This document shows, one piece after another, positions 13,314 to 20,390 of a DNA stretch of 20,390 bases (its first letter is position 1; the number at the start of each line of letters is the position of its first letter). The notes below the pieces were generated by a model, which was not told the DNA's origin, did no database searches, and worked only from the letters and a program-made list of their open reading frames with translations. The translations under genes and the position numbers were made by a program. Origin of the DNA: JAUWQU01 sp964605095 (GTDB lineage: Bacteria > Planctomycetota > Phycisphaerae > SM23-33); NCBI GenBank assembly GCA_964605095.1, contig CAZSBS010000061.1:1-20390 (forward strand), given 5' to 3'.

Positions 13314-14240
13314 GTGGGCAGCGCATCTGAAAGCACGCAGCAGCACGTGGCCGCGACAGCCAATCGGCTCCGCATGGTCCAGATCGACTTCGCCGATCAG
13401 GCCCCGGACGTCCGCAAGGAGTACCTTTCGGAGGAGGTCGAGCGGGCCTTGTCGTCGGTTGGCCCGGAGCAGCGGAAGGATTTCCTCAAGGCTCTCATGC
13501 AGGAGTTTCCCTCGTGGGATGCCAAGGTTGAGGTCCAGCTTCGCAAGGAGGACACCACCGAGCGGAGCACGACCGATCAGCGCGAGCTTCAGGACCCGAA
13601 TTTTCTGGTCGCCAGGCTGATAGAGCGGTCGGCTGAGCTTGGCCCCCAGGAGCGCAAGGTGCTCGTCGAGCGGCTCAAGGAGGCCGGGCTGGCAACGGTA
13701 AGCGGCGGCGCCTGGCCGGCCGAGGCAGAGGCCCAACTCCGCCAGGCGTTGCGGCTGACCGAGCCGACGGTCGATCCCGTCCGCGCCCTGGAACAGGTGG
13801 GGATGCTGGCGGACTTCGCCCTTCGCCTGGACCAGTTGTGCTGGGGAAGCTGGCGGCGCATCAGCCCCAAGAGCAACATTCGCCAGGACAAGAAGCTCCA
13901 GGACACTCTCAAGCGGAACCTCGTCGGCGACCAGGACGTGCCGCGCGGGCAGGTCGCCGCGGACCTTGAAAAGCTCCGCCAACTCATCGCCTCGCTAGTT
14001 TCCGCCGTCGGGCAGGCCGGCAGGCAGTTCGCCAGCAGGCACATCGCCCGCTTCAGCCCGCACGAGATCGAGGCCCTGGCCTCGATGGAAGGCGGAGGCT
14101 TCCTTGTCGGCAAGGACACCAAGTGCTGGAGGAAATACGTCGAACTGGCCGACGCATTGAACGAGGCGGCGATCGAAAATGAGATCATGGAAACCATCGC
14201 AAACTATGCCGAGAACCTGATGAAAGGACTCGGCCGATAA
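13314..14240 (+). CDS. TagH C-terminal-domain-like T6SS protein lacking an FHA domain
   Basis: 308 residues, cytosolic and mostly helical. The last third resembles the C-terminal domain of T6SS FHA proteins (TagH/ImpI). It contains ISPKSNIRQDKKLQDTL, a long helix, ARFSPHEIEAL (about 246-256, matching the FxPxxLE element) and KCWRKYVELADAL (W272, matching the WxxY element), then a helix ending at the C-terminus. Canonical TagH begins with a roughly 100-residue FHA domain that binds phosphothreonine. None is seen here: residues 20-160 are charged helix with no Gly-Arg, Ser-x-x-His or Asn FHA motifs. Upstream the frame runs straight into palindromic repeats. GTG 13314 is chosen on its Shine-Dalgarno. 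It is followed by tssK after 23 nt. It may link the membrane complex and baseplate independently of phosphorylation. The alternative is an unrelated helical accessory protein. Confidence 0.6.
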   Translation: MGSASESTQQHVAATANRLRMVQIDFADQAPDVRKEYLSEEVERALSSVGPEQRKDFLKALMQEFPSWDAKVEVQLRKEDTTERSTTDQRELQDPNFLVARLIERSAELGPQERKVLVERLKEAGLATVSGGAWPAEAEAQLRQALRLTEPTVDPVRALEQVGMLADFALRLDQLCWGSWRRISPKSNIRQDKKLQDTLKRNLVGDQDVPRGQVAADLEKLRQLIASLVSAVGQAGRQFASRHIARFSPHEIEALASMEGGGFLVGKDTKCWRKYVELADALNEAAIENEIMETIANYAENLMKGLGR

Positions 14241-14252
14241 ACCCATCGGCCG
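14231..14252 (+). promoter_or_regulatory. Hairpin across the tagH-like stop and just ahead of the tssK Shine-Dalgarno
   Basis: CGGCCGAT (14231-14238) and ATCGGCCG (14245-14252) form a perfect 8-bp stem with a 6-nt AAACCC loop. The stop codon TAA (14238-14240) is in the stem/loop junction. The tssK ribosome binding site AAGGTGG begins at the very next base. Ribosomes finishing the upstream gene would open the stem, so it could couple or tune tssK translation. It has no T-run. Confidence 0.5.
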
Positions 14253-14263
14253 AAGGTGGCATC

Positions 14264-15631
14264 ATGCCCGGACAAGTTCACTGGCACGAAGGATTGTTTC
14301 TCCAGCCGCACCACCTTCAGTGCATGCAGCGGAACCTGATGGAGAGCACGGCAACAGAGCGGAAGCTCGCCTACGCATATCCGTACGGTGTGATCGAGTC
14401 GAAGCTCTCGAGCGACGCGCTGGAGAACATGCTGCTGCAATTCGACTCGCTGCGGGCGGTCATGCCCAGCGGGCTGGTGGTGGACTGCCCAGGCACGGCG
14501 GAGATACCGGCCCTGAACATCAAGGCGATCTTCGAGGCCTCCAGCGCCACGTTCGACGTCATGCTTGGCGTGCCGCTCTGGTACGCCAACCAGGCCAACA
14601 GCCTCTCTGCCGGCGGGGACGACTGGCGGGCAAAGCGGATTTACCGCGTGGCTGAGACGCCCTGGAACGACGAGAACACCGGCGAGAACCCCCAGCCGGT
14701 GCTCACGCGGAAGGTCAACGCCCGCCTGCTGCTGCCCAACGACGACCGGACGGACCTGGAGGTCATCTCGCTGCTGCGGATCGCTCACGCCACAGGTGAG
14801 GATGTGGGCCTGCCCAGGCAGGACCCGAACTTCGTGCCGCCATGCCTTGTGCTGGGCGGCTCGCCCACGCTGCGGGAGATGATCCGCGACCTGGCCAACC
14901 AGGTCGAGGCCAGCCGGACCGAGTTGATACTCCAGATCACGCGCGGCGGCTTCAGCATCGACACGATGCGAGGCCTGCAGTTCGAGCAAATGCTCCGCCT
15001 TCGGACGCTCAACTGCTACGCCGGCAGGGTCGGGCACATGGCGGCGGCGACGAACACCACGCCCTCGGACATGTACCTCGAGCTTCGCGGCCTGCTTGGC
15101 GAGCTGGCGGCGCTGGTGCCGGACCGTGACATGTACGACGTGCCGGCCTACGATCACGACAAGCCGCAGGTGTGCTTCGCCGAGCTGTGTACGCGCATCC
15201 GCAGGCTGCTTCGCGGCACGGTGGCGCCGAGCTTCATGAAGCTCGATTTCACCCGCGAGGGCAAGCTGATGGTCGCCGAATTGAGCGACGAGCAAATCAA
15301 CCGCCCCAACGAGTATTTCCTGGGCATCAAGACGCAGATGGACCCGCGCCAACTCGCCCAGCTCGTCGAGGACTCCGACAAGTTCAAGTTCATGGCCAAG
15401 ACACTGGCGCAGCAGCGGATCTGGGGCATTCGCCTGGCCGAGGAACGCCACGCGCCGCTCGAGCTGCCAAGCCAGGTCGGCCTGCACTTCTTCAGGCTCA
15501 TGCGGGCCGAGAGCACGAGAATGTGGGAACGCATCAAGCAGGAAAAATCCATCGCCGTTCGATGGGAGGGCATAGAGACCTCCGACCTCGAATTGGCGCT
15601 GTACATGACGGTACCTGGAGGTAACTCATGA
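14264..15631 (+). CDS. tssK: TssK baseplate-to-membrane-complex linker
   Basis: TssK is a trimeric baseplate subunit that attaches the TssEFGK wedges to the cytoplasmic parts of TssL and TssM. This protein is 455 residues, the family's usual length. The diagnostic N-terminus VHWHEGLFLQPHHLQ (residues 5-19) is the classic W-x-EG-x-FL-x-P-x-H motif. Further TssK-like segments are GLVVDCPGTAEIP (shell domain), LEVISLLRIAH, and a helical middle (MIRDLANQVEASRTELILQ). The C-terminal head domain includes YFLGIKTQMDPRQLAQLVEDSDKFKF. ATG 14264 has AAGGTGG at 14253-14259. Its last four bases overlap the tssL start, indicating coupled translation. Nothing in the sequence looks damaged. Confidence 0.96.
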   Translation: MPGQVHWHEGLFLQPHHLQCMQRNLMESTATERKLAYAYPYGVIESKLSSDALENMLLQFDSLRAVMPSGLVVDCPGTAEIPALNIKAIFEASSATFDVMLGVPLWYANQANSLSAGGDDWRAKRIYRVAETPWNDENTGENPQPVLTRKVNARLLLPNDDRTDLEVISLLRIAHATGEDVGLPRQDPNFVPPCLVLGGSPTLREMIRDLANQVEASRTELILQITRGGFSIDTMRGLQFEQMLRLRTLNCYAGRVGHMAAATNTTPSDMYLELRGLLGELAALVPDRDMYDVPAYDHDKPQVCFAELCTRIRRLLRGTVAPSFMKLDFTREGKLMVAELSDEQINRPNEYFLGIKTQMDPRQLAQLVEDSDKFKFMAKTLAQQRIWGIRLAEERHAPLELPSQVGLHFFRLMRAESTRMWERIKQEKSIAVRWEGIETSDLELALYMTVPGGNS

Positions 15632-16365
15632 CACTGTTGGAACTCTGCGAGCCGCTGTTTCAATACGTCTGCCGGCTCAACCGATCCGGTCGAAAGGGCG
15701 GCAGTTTCGAGCCTGCCCGAGTGCGAAGCGAGATCGAGGGCATACTCGATGAAATGAAGTCCAAGGCCGGCGCCGAGGGCAACCTTGTCAGCCAGTTTGA
15801 CAAGATCGAGATGCCCCTGATTTTCTTCATCGACTTCATGATCAAGGAAAGCAACCTGTCCTTCGCCAGGCAGTGGCAGGAGATGGCCTACGAGCGAAAC
15901 GAGTTGGCGGGCGACGAGAAGTTCTTCGACCTGCTGGACGAGACGCTCGCCGACCCCAGCCAGGCCGCCACGGAGCGACTGGCCGTCCTCTACACCTGCC
16001 TGGGCCTGGGGTTCACCGGATGGTACACCGGCCAGCCGGAGTACCTCCGCAAGAAGCAGCTCGAGATCAGCGCGCGGATACGCACGCAGATGGACGTCGA
16101 CGAGGGCGCCCGCATCTGCCCCGAGGCCTACGAGAACGTCGACACCTCCGACCTAATCCAACCGCCGGGGCTGAAGCTGGCGGGAATCGCCATCGCGCTG
16201 GTGGGCATGATCCTCGTCGTGTTCGTGGCCAATTTCCTGCTCTTCAGTTCGGCGTCCTCCGGCATCCATGCCTCCACCAAGCAGATCATAGATCGCCAGC
16301 AGTCGGCTCCCGTGGTGGTGAAGGTTATCCCGGCCTCGGCCGCCAAGGACCCGAACAAGGAGTAG
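15628..16365 (+). CDS. tssL: TssL (DotU family) inner-membrane T6SS protein
   Basis: TssL joins TssM in the inner membrane and receives TssK on its cytoplasmic face. At 245 residues it has the usual DotU size. The cytoplasmic domain is helical and shows the family pattern: MTLLELCEPLFQYV at the start, FFIDFMIKES, ARQWQEMAYE, KFFDLLDETL, and LAVLYTCLGLGFTGWY, which is close to the DotU LYxxCLxLGFxGxY signature. A single membrane helix lies at about residues 182-206 (LKLAGIAIALVGMILVVFVANFLLF), near the C-terminus as expected for a tail-anchored protein. A short periplasmic tail of about 38 residues follows. There is no peptidoglycan-binding OmpA domain, so another subunit must grip the cell wall. 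The start ATG overlaps the tssK stop (ATGA) and lies downstream of GGAGG at 15616-15620. Confidence 0.95.
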   Translation: MTLLELCEPLFQYVCRLNRSGRKGGSFEPARVRSEIEGILDEMKSKAGAEGNLVSQFDKIEMPLIFFIDFMIKESNLSFARQWQEMAYERNELAGDEKFFDLLDETLADPSQAATERLAVLYTCLGLGFTGWYTGQPEYLRKKQLEISARIRTQMDVDEGARICPEAYENVDTSDLIQPPGLKLAGIAIALVGMILVVFVANFLLFSSASSGIHASTKQIIDRQQSAPVVVKVIPASAAKDPNKE

Positions 16366-16369
16366 CACG

Positions 16370-19300
16370 ATGGCCTTTAATTCCATGTCACCCCAAGCCA
16401 AAATGGGCGCCGCCGGCGGAGGCTTTGCCGCCATGGGCAGCGTCTCATACCTGATCTACAGGGTCGCCTCGCCGCAGCTTCTATACTACCTCAGCATCGG
16501 CACGCTGCTGGTGGCCGTGCTCATGGGCGGGTTCTACTGGCTGGTCCAGAAATACCGCCAGCGCAAGGCCAGGCCCATGGAGCGGAGCCTCCGCGACAAT
16601 GTCGCCACAACGCCGCAGGGCATTGCCGAACCCGCGCGCCGAGCCCGGCTGGACGACATCCGCAAGAACTTTGAGGTCGGCGTCGAGAAGTTCAAGTCCG
16701 CCGGAAAGAACCTCTACTCGCTGCCGTGGTACGTGCTGGTGGGCGAGCCGGGCAGCGGCAAGACCGAGGCCATCCGGCACTGCAACGTCGGCTTTCCCCC
16801 CGGGCTCCAGGACCAGCTCCAGGGCGTCGGCGGCACGATCAACATGAACTGGTGGTTCACCAACCACGCGGTCGTGCTCGACACCGCCGGGCGGCTCATG
16901 TTCGAGGAAGTGGACCCCGGCGCCAGCAACGAGTGGCGCGAGTTCCTCAAGCTGTTGCGGACCAACCGCCCCAACTGCCCGATCAACGGCATGCTGCTGT
17001 GCATCCCGGCCGACTCGCTGATCAAGGACACCGCCGACACCCTCGAGCGCAAGGGCGCCAAGATCGCCCAGCAACTCGACCAGATCCAGCGCGCCCTGGG
17101 CGTGCGGTTCCCGGTGTTCGTGATGGTCACCAAGTGCGACCTGATCAACGGTTTCCGCGAGTTCTTCGAGGACATCACCGACCCGACGCTCCAGCACCAG
17201 ATGATGGGCTGGTCGAACCCGGCCCCGCTGGACGAGTCGTTCAATCCCGAGTTGGTGACCGACCACCTCCAGACGGTGGCAGCCAGGCTCAAGCGCCGCC
17301 GGCTGGGGCTTCTTCTGGACCCGGTCAACGCGGATGATCCCTCTGCCAGGCGGACCGACCAGGTCGACGCGCTGTACGCCCTGCCTCACTCGATGATGAC
17401 CATCGCCCCGCGCCTGCGGCGGTATCTGGAGATGATCTTTGTCGCCGGCGAGTGGTCGGCCAAGCCGCTGTTCCTTCGCGGCATATACTTCACCAGTTCG
17501 ATGCGGGAGGGTTCGGCCCTGGACGCCGAACTGGCCGAGGTGCTCGGCGTGCCCGTCGAGAGCCTGCCCGAGGGCAAGGTCTGGGAGCGCGACCGGGCGT
17601 ACTTCCTCCGCGACCTGTTCATGAACAAGGTCTTTCGTGAGAAGGGCCTGGTCACCAACGCCACCAACGCCAAGCGCCACCAGCGGCGCCGAAAGGCCGT
17701 CGTGCTGGCAAGCGGGTTCCTCGCCGTTGTCGTGCTGGGGCTCTTCACCTGGTGGGGCATAAGCAGCTTCCAGAAGAGCATCGGCGCCGAAAGCCAGTAC
17801 TGGGCCGCCGCGGCTGAGAAGTCCAAGTGGGATGAGAACAACTACTGGGTGCCGATCGTCTCGCCGGAGTTCATGGGCTCGACCAACTACAGCTACGGCG
17901 GAAGAAACGAAATCGAAATGCCCAACGGCGCGAAGATCTCGGTCGGCAAGTTCCATGCCGACACGATGAAGCTCGTCCAGAAAGACATTTACGTGCCGTG
18001 GGTCTTCAGCCTCGCCGCCATATTCACCAAGGACATGAACGACAGTCGTCGCCAAGCCCAGGCGGCGCTTTTCGAGGCCGGGGTGCTCAGGCCGCTGGTA
18101 GACAGCGCCCGCCGGAAGATCCTCAAGCCCGGCGGCAAGTGGTCGCCCCAGGCGACCGGGGCGCTGGTGCAATTGGTCCGGCTGGAAAAACAGGGCGCCT
18201 ATTCCGCCGAGTCGGAGAGGATCGATCCCAATGCCCTGTTCCAGTACGTGCTCAAGGACGCCCAGGACTACAAGGACTACCGCAAGAACGACCTGCGGAA
18301 CTTCCAGGACGTGATGGATTGGACGTACGGCACCAGCCAGCCCTGGCCGCCGCACGCGACCTGGCCGGGGACCGAGTCGTCAGTTGCGGCTGTGAATATG
18401 GGCATCAAGTCGTTCATCGACTTTTGGAAGTCCGGCGGCGGCATCGAGGCAAGCGGGATACTCGACGCCATCGCCGTGCTGAAGGACTCGCTGGTCCGCT
18501 ACGGCCAGGCCGAGGAGGAGCTCATCCGCGTCGATGACCGCTACGCCAATGAGCCAGCCCAGCCGGACAACAAGGAAACGCTCGACAAGGTCGCTGGCGA
18601 GTGGGCGAGCCGGCTGACAGCCGTGACGGCAGAGGCCGGGAAGATCGATGCCGCCATGGAGGCCGTCAAGCTTGGCGAGCGCACGCTGGTCCAGGCCTAC
18701 GACGTGACCATAGCCCAGCGGATGGCGCGTGCCAAAAGCCCGCACGAGGCCCTGATTGCCGCCGCCAAGCCCGCCAAAAGGCCTGCCACCGACGCCGCCG
18801 AGAGCTCCGACCTCAAGCTGGTCCGCAAGCATCTCGTCGCCGTCGAGGACAAGGTGGGCAACTCCCTGTCCACGCTCCAGGAGCAGTACCAGAAGGACAA
18901 GCAGCGCCAGGAACTGGCTGTGCTGGATCCGCTCTACCTGGACTTCGTCGATGTCCGCGACGAGAGCCTGCGCAAGGCTCTCAAGGCCGAGCGGGCCCGC
19001 GTGTTCGCCGTCCGGGCAGAGATGTACAAGACCTCCAACGCCGAACTGGTCAAGCAGGATCCCGTGCCCGAGATGGCCAGCCTGGCTTCCACGGTCGCGG
19101 CCGTGCAGCAGGCGGCGGAAAGCGCCGACAGGCGAATCGGCGACCTATACTCGCTCAGCCCCAAGGGCTTCAGGTTCGACGATTCCCAGGCGGTCTCGAA
19201 GTTCGTCACCGGCCGGCTCGCCAAGCGAAAGCAGATCTACGCCCTTCTCAAGGGCGTGCTGGCGAGCGCGCCCAAGAACGCCGATGCCGTCGCCGGCGAG

Positions 19301-20390
19301 GTCGCCAAGGCTGTCAAGGAAAAGTCTATCACACCGATAGCCCGGCCATTCATTCCCGGCACGAAGTTCAAGAAGGATGAGATGTTCCCGGACAAGTTCC
19401 ACCCCAAGGCCGCCGCGGCCACGTTCGGCGGGTGGACCACCATCGCCAGCTACGCCGTGCCCGCGGCGGGCTCGCCGACAGCGGTGGACGTGATCAACCG
19501 TAGCGAGCTTGCGGCGCTTTACCAGTCGCGCCAGGACGCATACGCGGCATACCTCGACCAGTACCAGTCGTACTGGACCAGGGACGTGCTGGCAGATCTG
19601 GCCTACGGCTCGGCCAGTTGGAAGGATTTCCAAAAGGACCTCATCGGCATGCAGGTCCGCACGGTCACCGAGGACCTCGAGCGGCTCGGGCGGACGATCG
19701 CCTCGTCGCTCAAGGAGATCGAGCCCGTCGTTCCCGCCGCCGGCAAGCCCAAGTACGACCAGGTCCTCGGCGACCTCACCAGGGACATCGGCCGCTTCGG
19801 CCTGGCCACTTATGGCGGCTCCTGGGAGGCCTGGCTGCGGCGGTGGAAGGACCTCGGCGCCGATGGCGAGGCCGCGAGGAAGGTCATCCTCGCCAAGACG
19901 CCAAGCCAGTTCATCGACGATTACATCCCCTTCTCAGCCGGGGTGGACACGATGATCTCGGAGAAGTACTGGAAGGAACTGGCCTACACGGGCCTTGGCG
20001 TGCTGGCCAAGGAGGTGGACATCAACGTGCTGGCCCAGTTCGACGCCCTTCGCAAGTACGGGCGGTTCCCGCTTGGCAAGCCCGTCGAGACGGAGAAGGA
20101 GCTTACGGCCGACGAGGTCGCCGTGGCCCGAAAGGCCCTGGCCACCGTACTCGGCTCGGCCCAGCTTTATGACACCAAGACCATCGGCGGCGGCGCCAGG
20201 ACGCGGACGTTCGAGGTTATCGACCAGCAGCTAGACCGGCTCTGCGGGCTTGGCCTGGAGCCCGGCCGGCGGGCGTGGTGCATGAAGGCCAAGGGCGTGC
20301 TCGACGGTCTGCCGGCAGGCACCGACAAGGCCGCCTGCACCGTGCGGATCATCGACGAGAAGAACCAGAAGATCCTAAACGGGGACGCCC
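16370..20390 (+). CDS. tssM: TssM (IcmF family) inner-membrane T6SS protein, 3' end outside the window
   Basis: TssM spans the envelope: it binds TssL in the inner membrane and TssJ in the periplasm. The frame is open without interruption from ATG 16370 to the window end, giving 1340 residues with no stop yet, at or above the usual length. Two N-terminal membrane helices lie within residues 15-63 (including LLYYLSIGTLLVAVLMGGFYWLV). A cytoplasmic NTPase domain follows with Walker A GEPGSGKT (125-132), VVLDTAGRL (D171, Walker B) and TKCD (254-257). A third helix lies at about 444-464 (VVLASGFLAVVVLGLFTWWG), before a long periplasmic helical region rich in Lys/Ala. The final visible part, CTVRIIDEKNQKILNGD, is beta-like, as in the C-terminal TssJ-binding domain. 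AAGGAG at 16357-16362 serves ATG 16370. The NTPase motifs are intact, so ATP/GTP binding is likely. Confidence 0.95.
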   Translation, partial: MAFNSMSPQAKMGAAGGGFAAMGSVSYLIYRVASPQLLYYLSIGTLLVAVLMGGFYWLVQKYRQRKARPMERSLRDNVATTPQGIAEPARRARLDDIRKNFEVGVEKFKSAGKNLYSLPWYVLVGEPGSGKTEAIRHCNVGFPPGLQDQLQGVGGTINMNWWFTNHAVVLDTAGRLMFEEVDPGASNEWREFLKLLRTNRPNCPINGMLLCIPADSLIKDTADTLERKGAKIAQQLDQIQRALGVRFPVFVMVTKCDLINGFREFFEDITDPTLQHQMMGWSNPAPLDESFNPELVTDHLQTVAARLKRRRLGLLLDPVNADDPSARRTDQVDALYALPHSMMTIAPRLRRYLEMIFVAGEWSAKPLFLRGIYFTSSMREGSALDAELAEVLGVPVESLPEGKVWERDRAYFLRDLFMNKVFREKGLVTNATNAKRHQRRRKAVVLASGFLAVVVLGLFTWWGISSFQKSIGAESQYWAAAAEKSKWDENNYWVPIVSPEFMGSTNYSYGGRNEIEMPNGAKISVGKFHADTMKLVQKDIYVPWVFSLAAIFTKDMNDSRRQAQAALFEAGVLRPLVDSARRKILKPGGKWSPQATGALVQLVRLEKQGAYSAESERIDPNALFQYVLKDAQDYKDYRKNDLRNFQDVMDWTYGTSQPWPPHATWPGTESSVAAVNMGIKSFIDFWKSGGGIEASGILDAIAVLKDSLVRYGQAEEELIRVDDRYANEPAQPDNKETLDKVAGEWASRLTAVTAEAGKIDAAMEAVKLGERTLVQAYDVTIAQRMARAKSPHEALIAAAKPAKRPATDAAESSDLKLVRKHLVAVEDKVGNSLSTLQEQYQKDKQRQELAVLDPLYLDFVDVRDESLRKALKAERARVFAVRAEMYKTSNAELVKQDPVPEMASLASTVAAVQQAAESADRRIGDLYSLSPKGFRFDDSQAVSKFVTGRLAKRKQIYALLKGVLASAPKNADAVAGEVAKAVKEKSITPIARPFIPGTKFKKDEMFPDKFHPKAAAATFGGWTTIASYAVPAAGSPTAVDVINRSELAALYQSRQDAYAAYLDQYQSYWTRDVLADLAYGSASWKDFQKDLIGMQVRTVTEDLERLGRTIASSLKEIEPVVPAAGKPKYDQVLGDLTRDIGRFGLATYGGSWEAWLRRWKDLGADGEAARKVILAKTPSQFIDDYIPFSAGVDTMISEKYWKELAYTGLGVLAKEVDINVLAQFDALRKYGRFPLGKPVETEKELTADEVAVARKALATVLGSAQLYDTKTIGGGARTRTFEVIDQQLDRLCGLGLEPGRRAWCMKAKGVLDGLPAGTDKAACTVRIIDEKNQKILNGDA

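Noticed and set aside
16481..18355. Long - strand open frame (about 624 codons)
   Set aside because: It is antisense to tssM, which shows intact Walker motifs and membrane helices on the + strand. The reverse protein is a repetitive His/Arg/Val/Leu composition typical of a shadow.
1..20390. tRNA, rRNA, insertion sequences, integrases or phage attachment sites
   Set aside because: I looked for tRNA-like cloverleafs, rRNA-like conserved stretches and transposase/integrase motifs in the gaps and frames. None was found; the window is filled by the T6SS genes and the repeat region.

Overview
The window lies inside a type VI secretion system (T6SS) locus. Every gene I can support is on the + strand and the coding is dense. 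The sequence is strongly GC-rich, with C or G at most third codon positions. The organism is a Gram-negative-type bacterium, because the locus encodes an outer-membrane-type lipoprotein and the TssL/TssM inner-membrane complex. A planctomycete (Phycisphaerae-like) is my best guess. It rests on three things: a kinase-like protein fused to a formylglycine-generating-enzyme (FGE/sulfatase-modifying) fold, the palindromic intergenic repeats, and divergent versions of the accessory genes. The lineage is inference and was not tested.

Region 1 (1-5829) is the spike and cargo module. It holds the C-terminal part of a VgrG spike (cut by the window start), a DUF4123 cargo adaptor, and two adjacent paralogous small proteins of unknown function. 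Next come a 574-residue zinc-metallopeptidase-like probable effector (HEIGH plus a Cys/His-rich C-terminus), a 347-residue protein of unknown function that could be its partner or immunity protein, and a stand-alone PAAR spike tip.

Region 2 (5830-12891) is the regulatory and membrane-associated module. A leader with a candidate promoter precedes a 660-residue protein that looks like a badly degenerated protein kinase carrying a large insertion. It is followed by a TssJ-like lipoprotein. A 1420-residue protein comes next: a cytoplasmic kinase-like domain whose catalytic Asp is Asn, one membrane helix, a long Ala-rich helical stretch and a C-terminal FGE-like domain.

Region 3 (12892-13313) is about 420 bases without a gene. 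It is packed with inverted repeats, including a near-continuous 59-nt hairpin and a pair of sister hairpins.

Region 4 (13314-20390) is the baseplate-to-membrane core. It holds a protein resembling the C-terminal half of TagH but lacking an FHA domain, then TssK, TssL (overlapping tssK by 4 nt) and TssM (cut by the window end).

Together these encode the spike and its load, the TssJLM trans-envelope complex, and TssK, which docks the baseplate onto it. The most unusual point is the post-translational control arm. Canonical systems use an active Thr kinase (PpkA) and an FHA reader (Fha/TagH). Here both kinase-like proteins lack the catalytic Asp and the TagH-like protein lacks FHA, which suggests a phosphorylation-independent scaffold. 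The genes tssA, B, C, E, F, G, H and hcp are not in this window.
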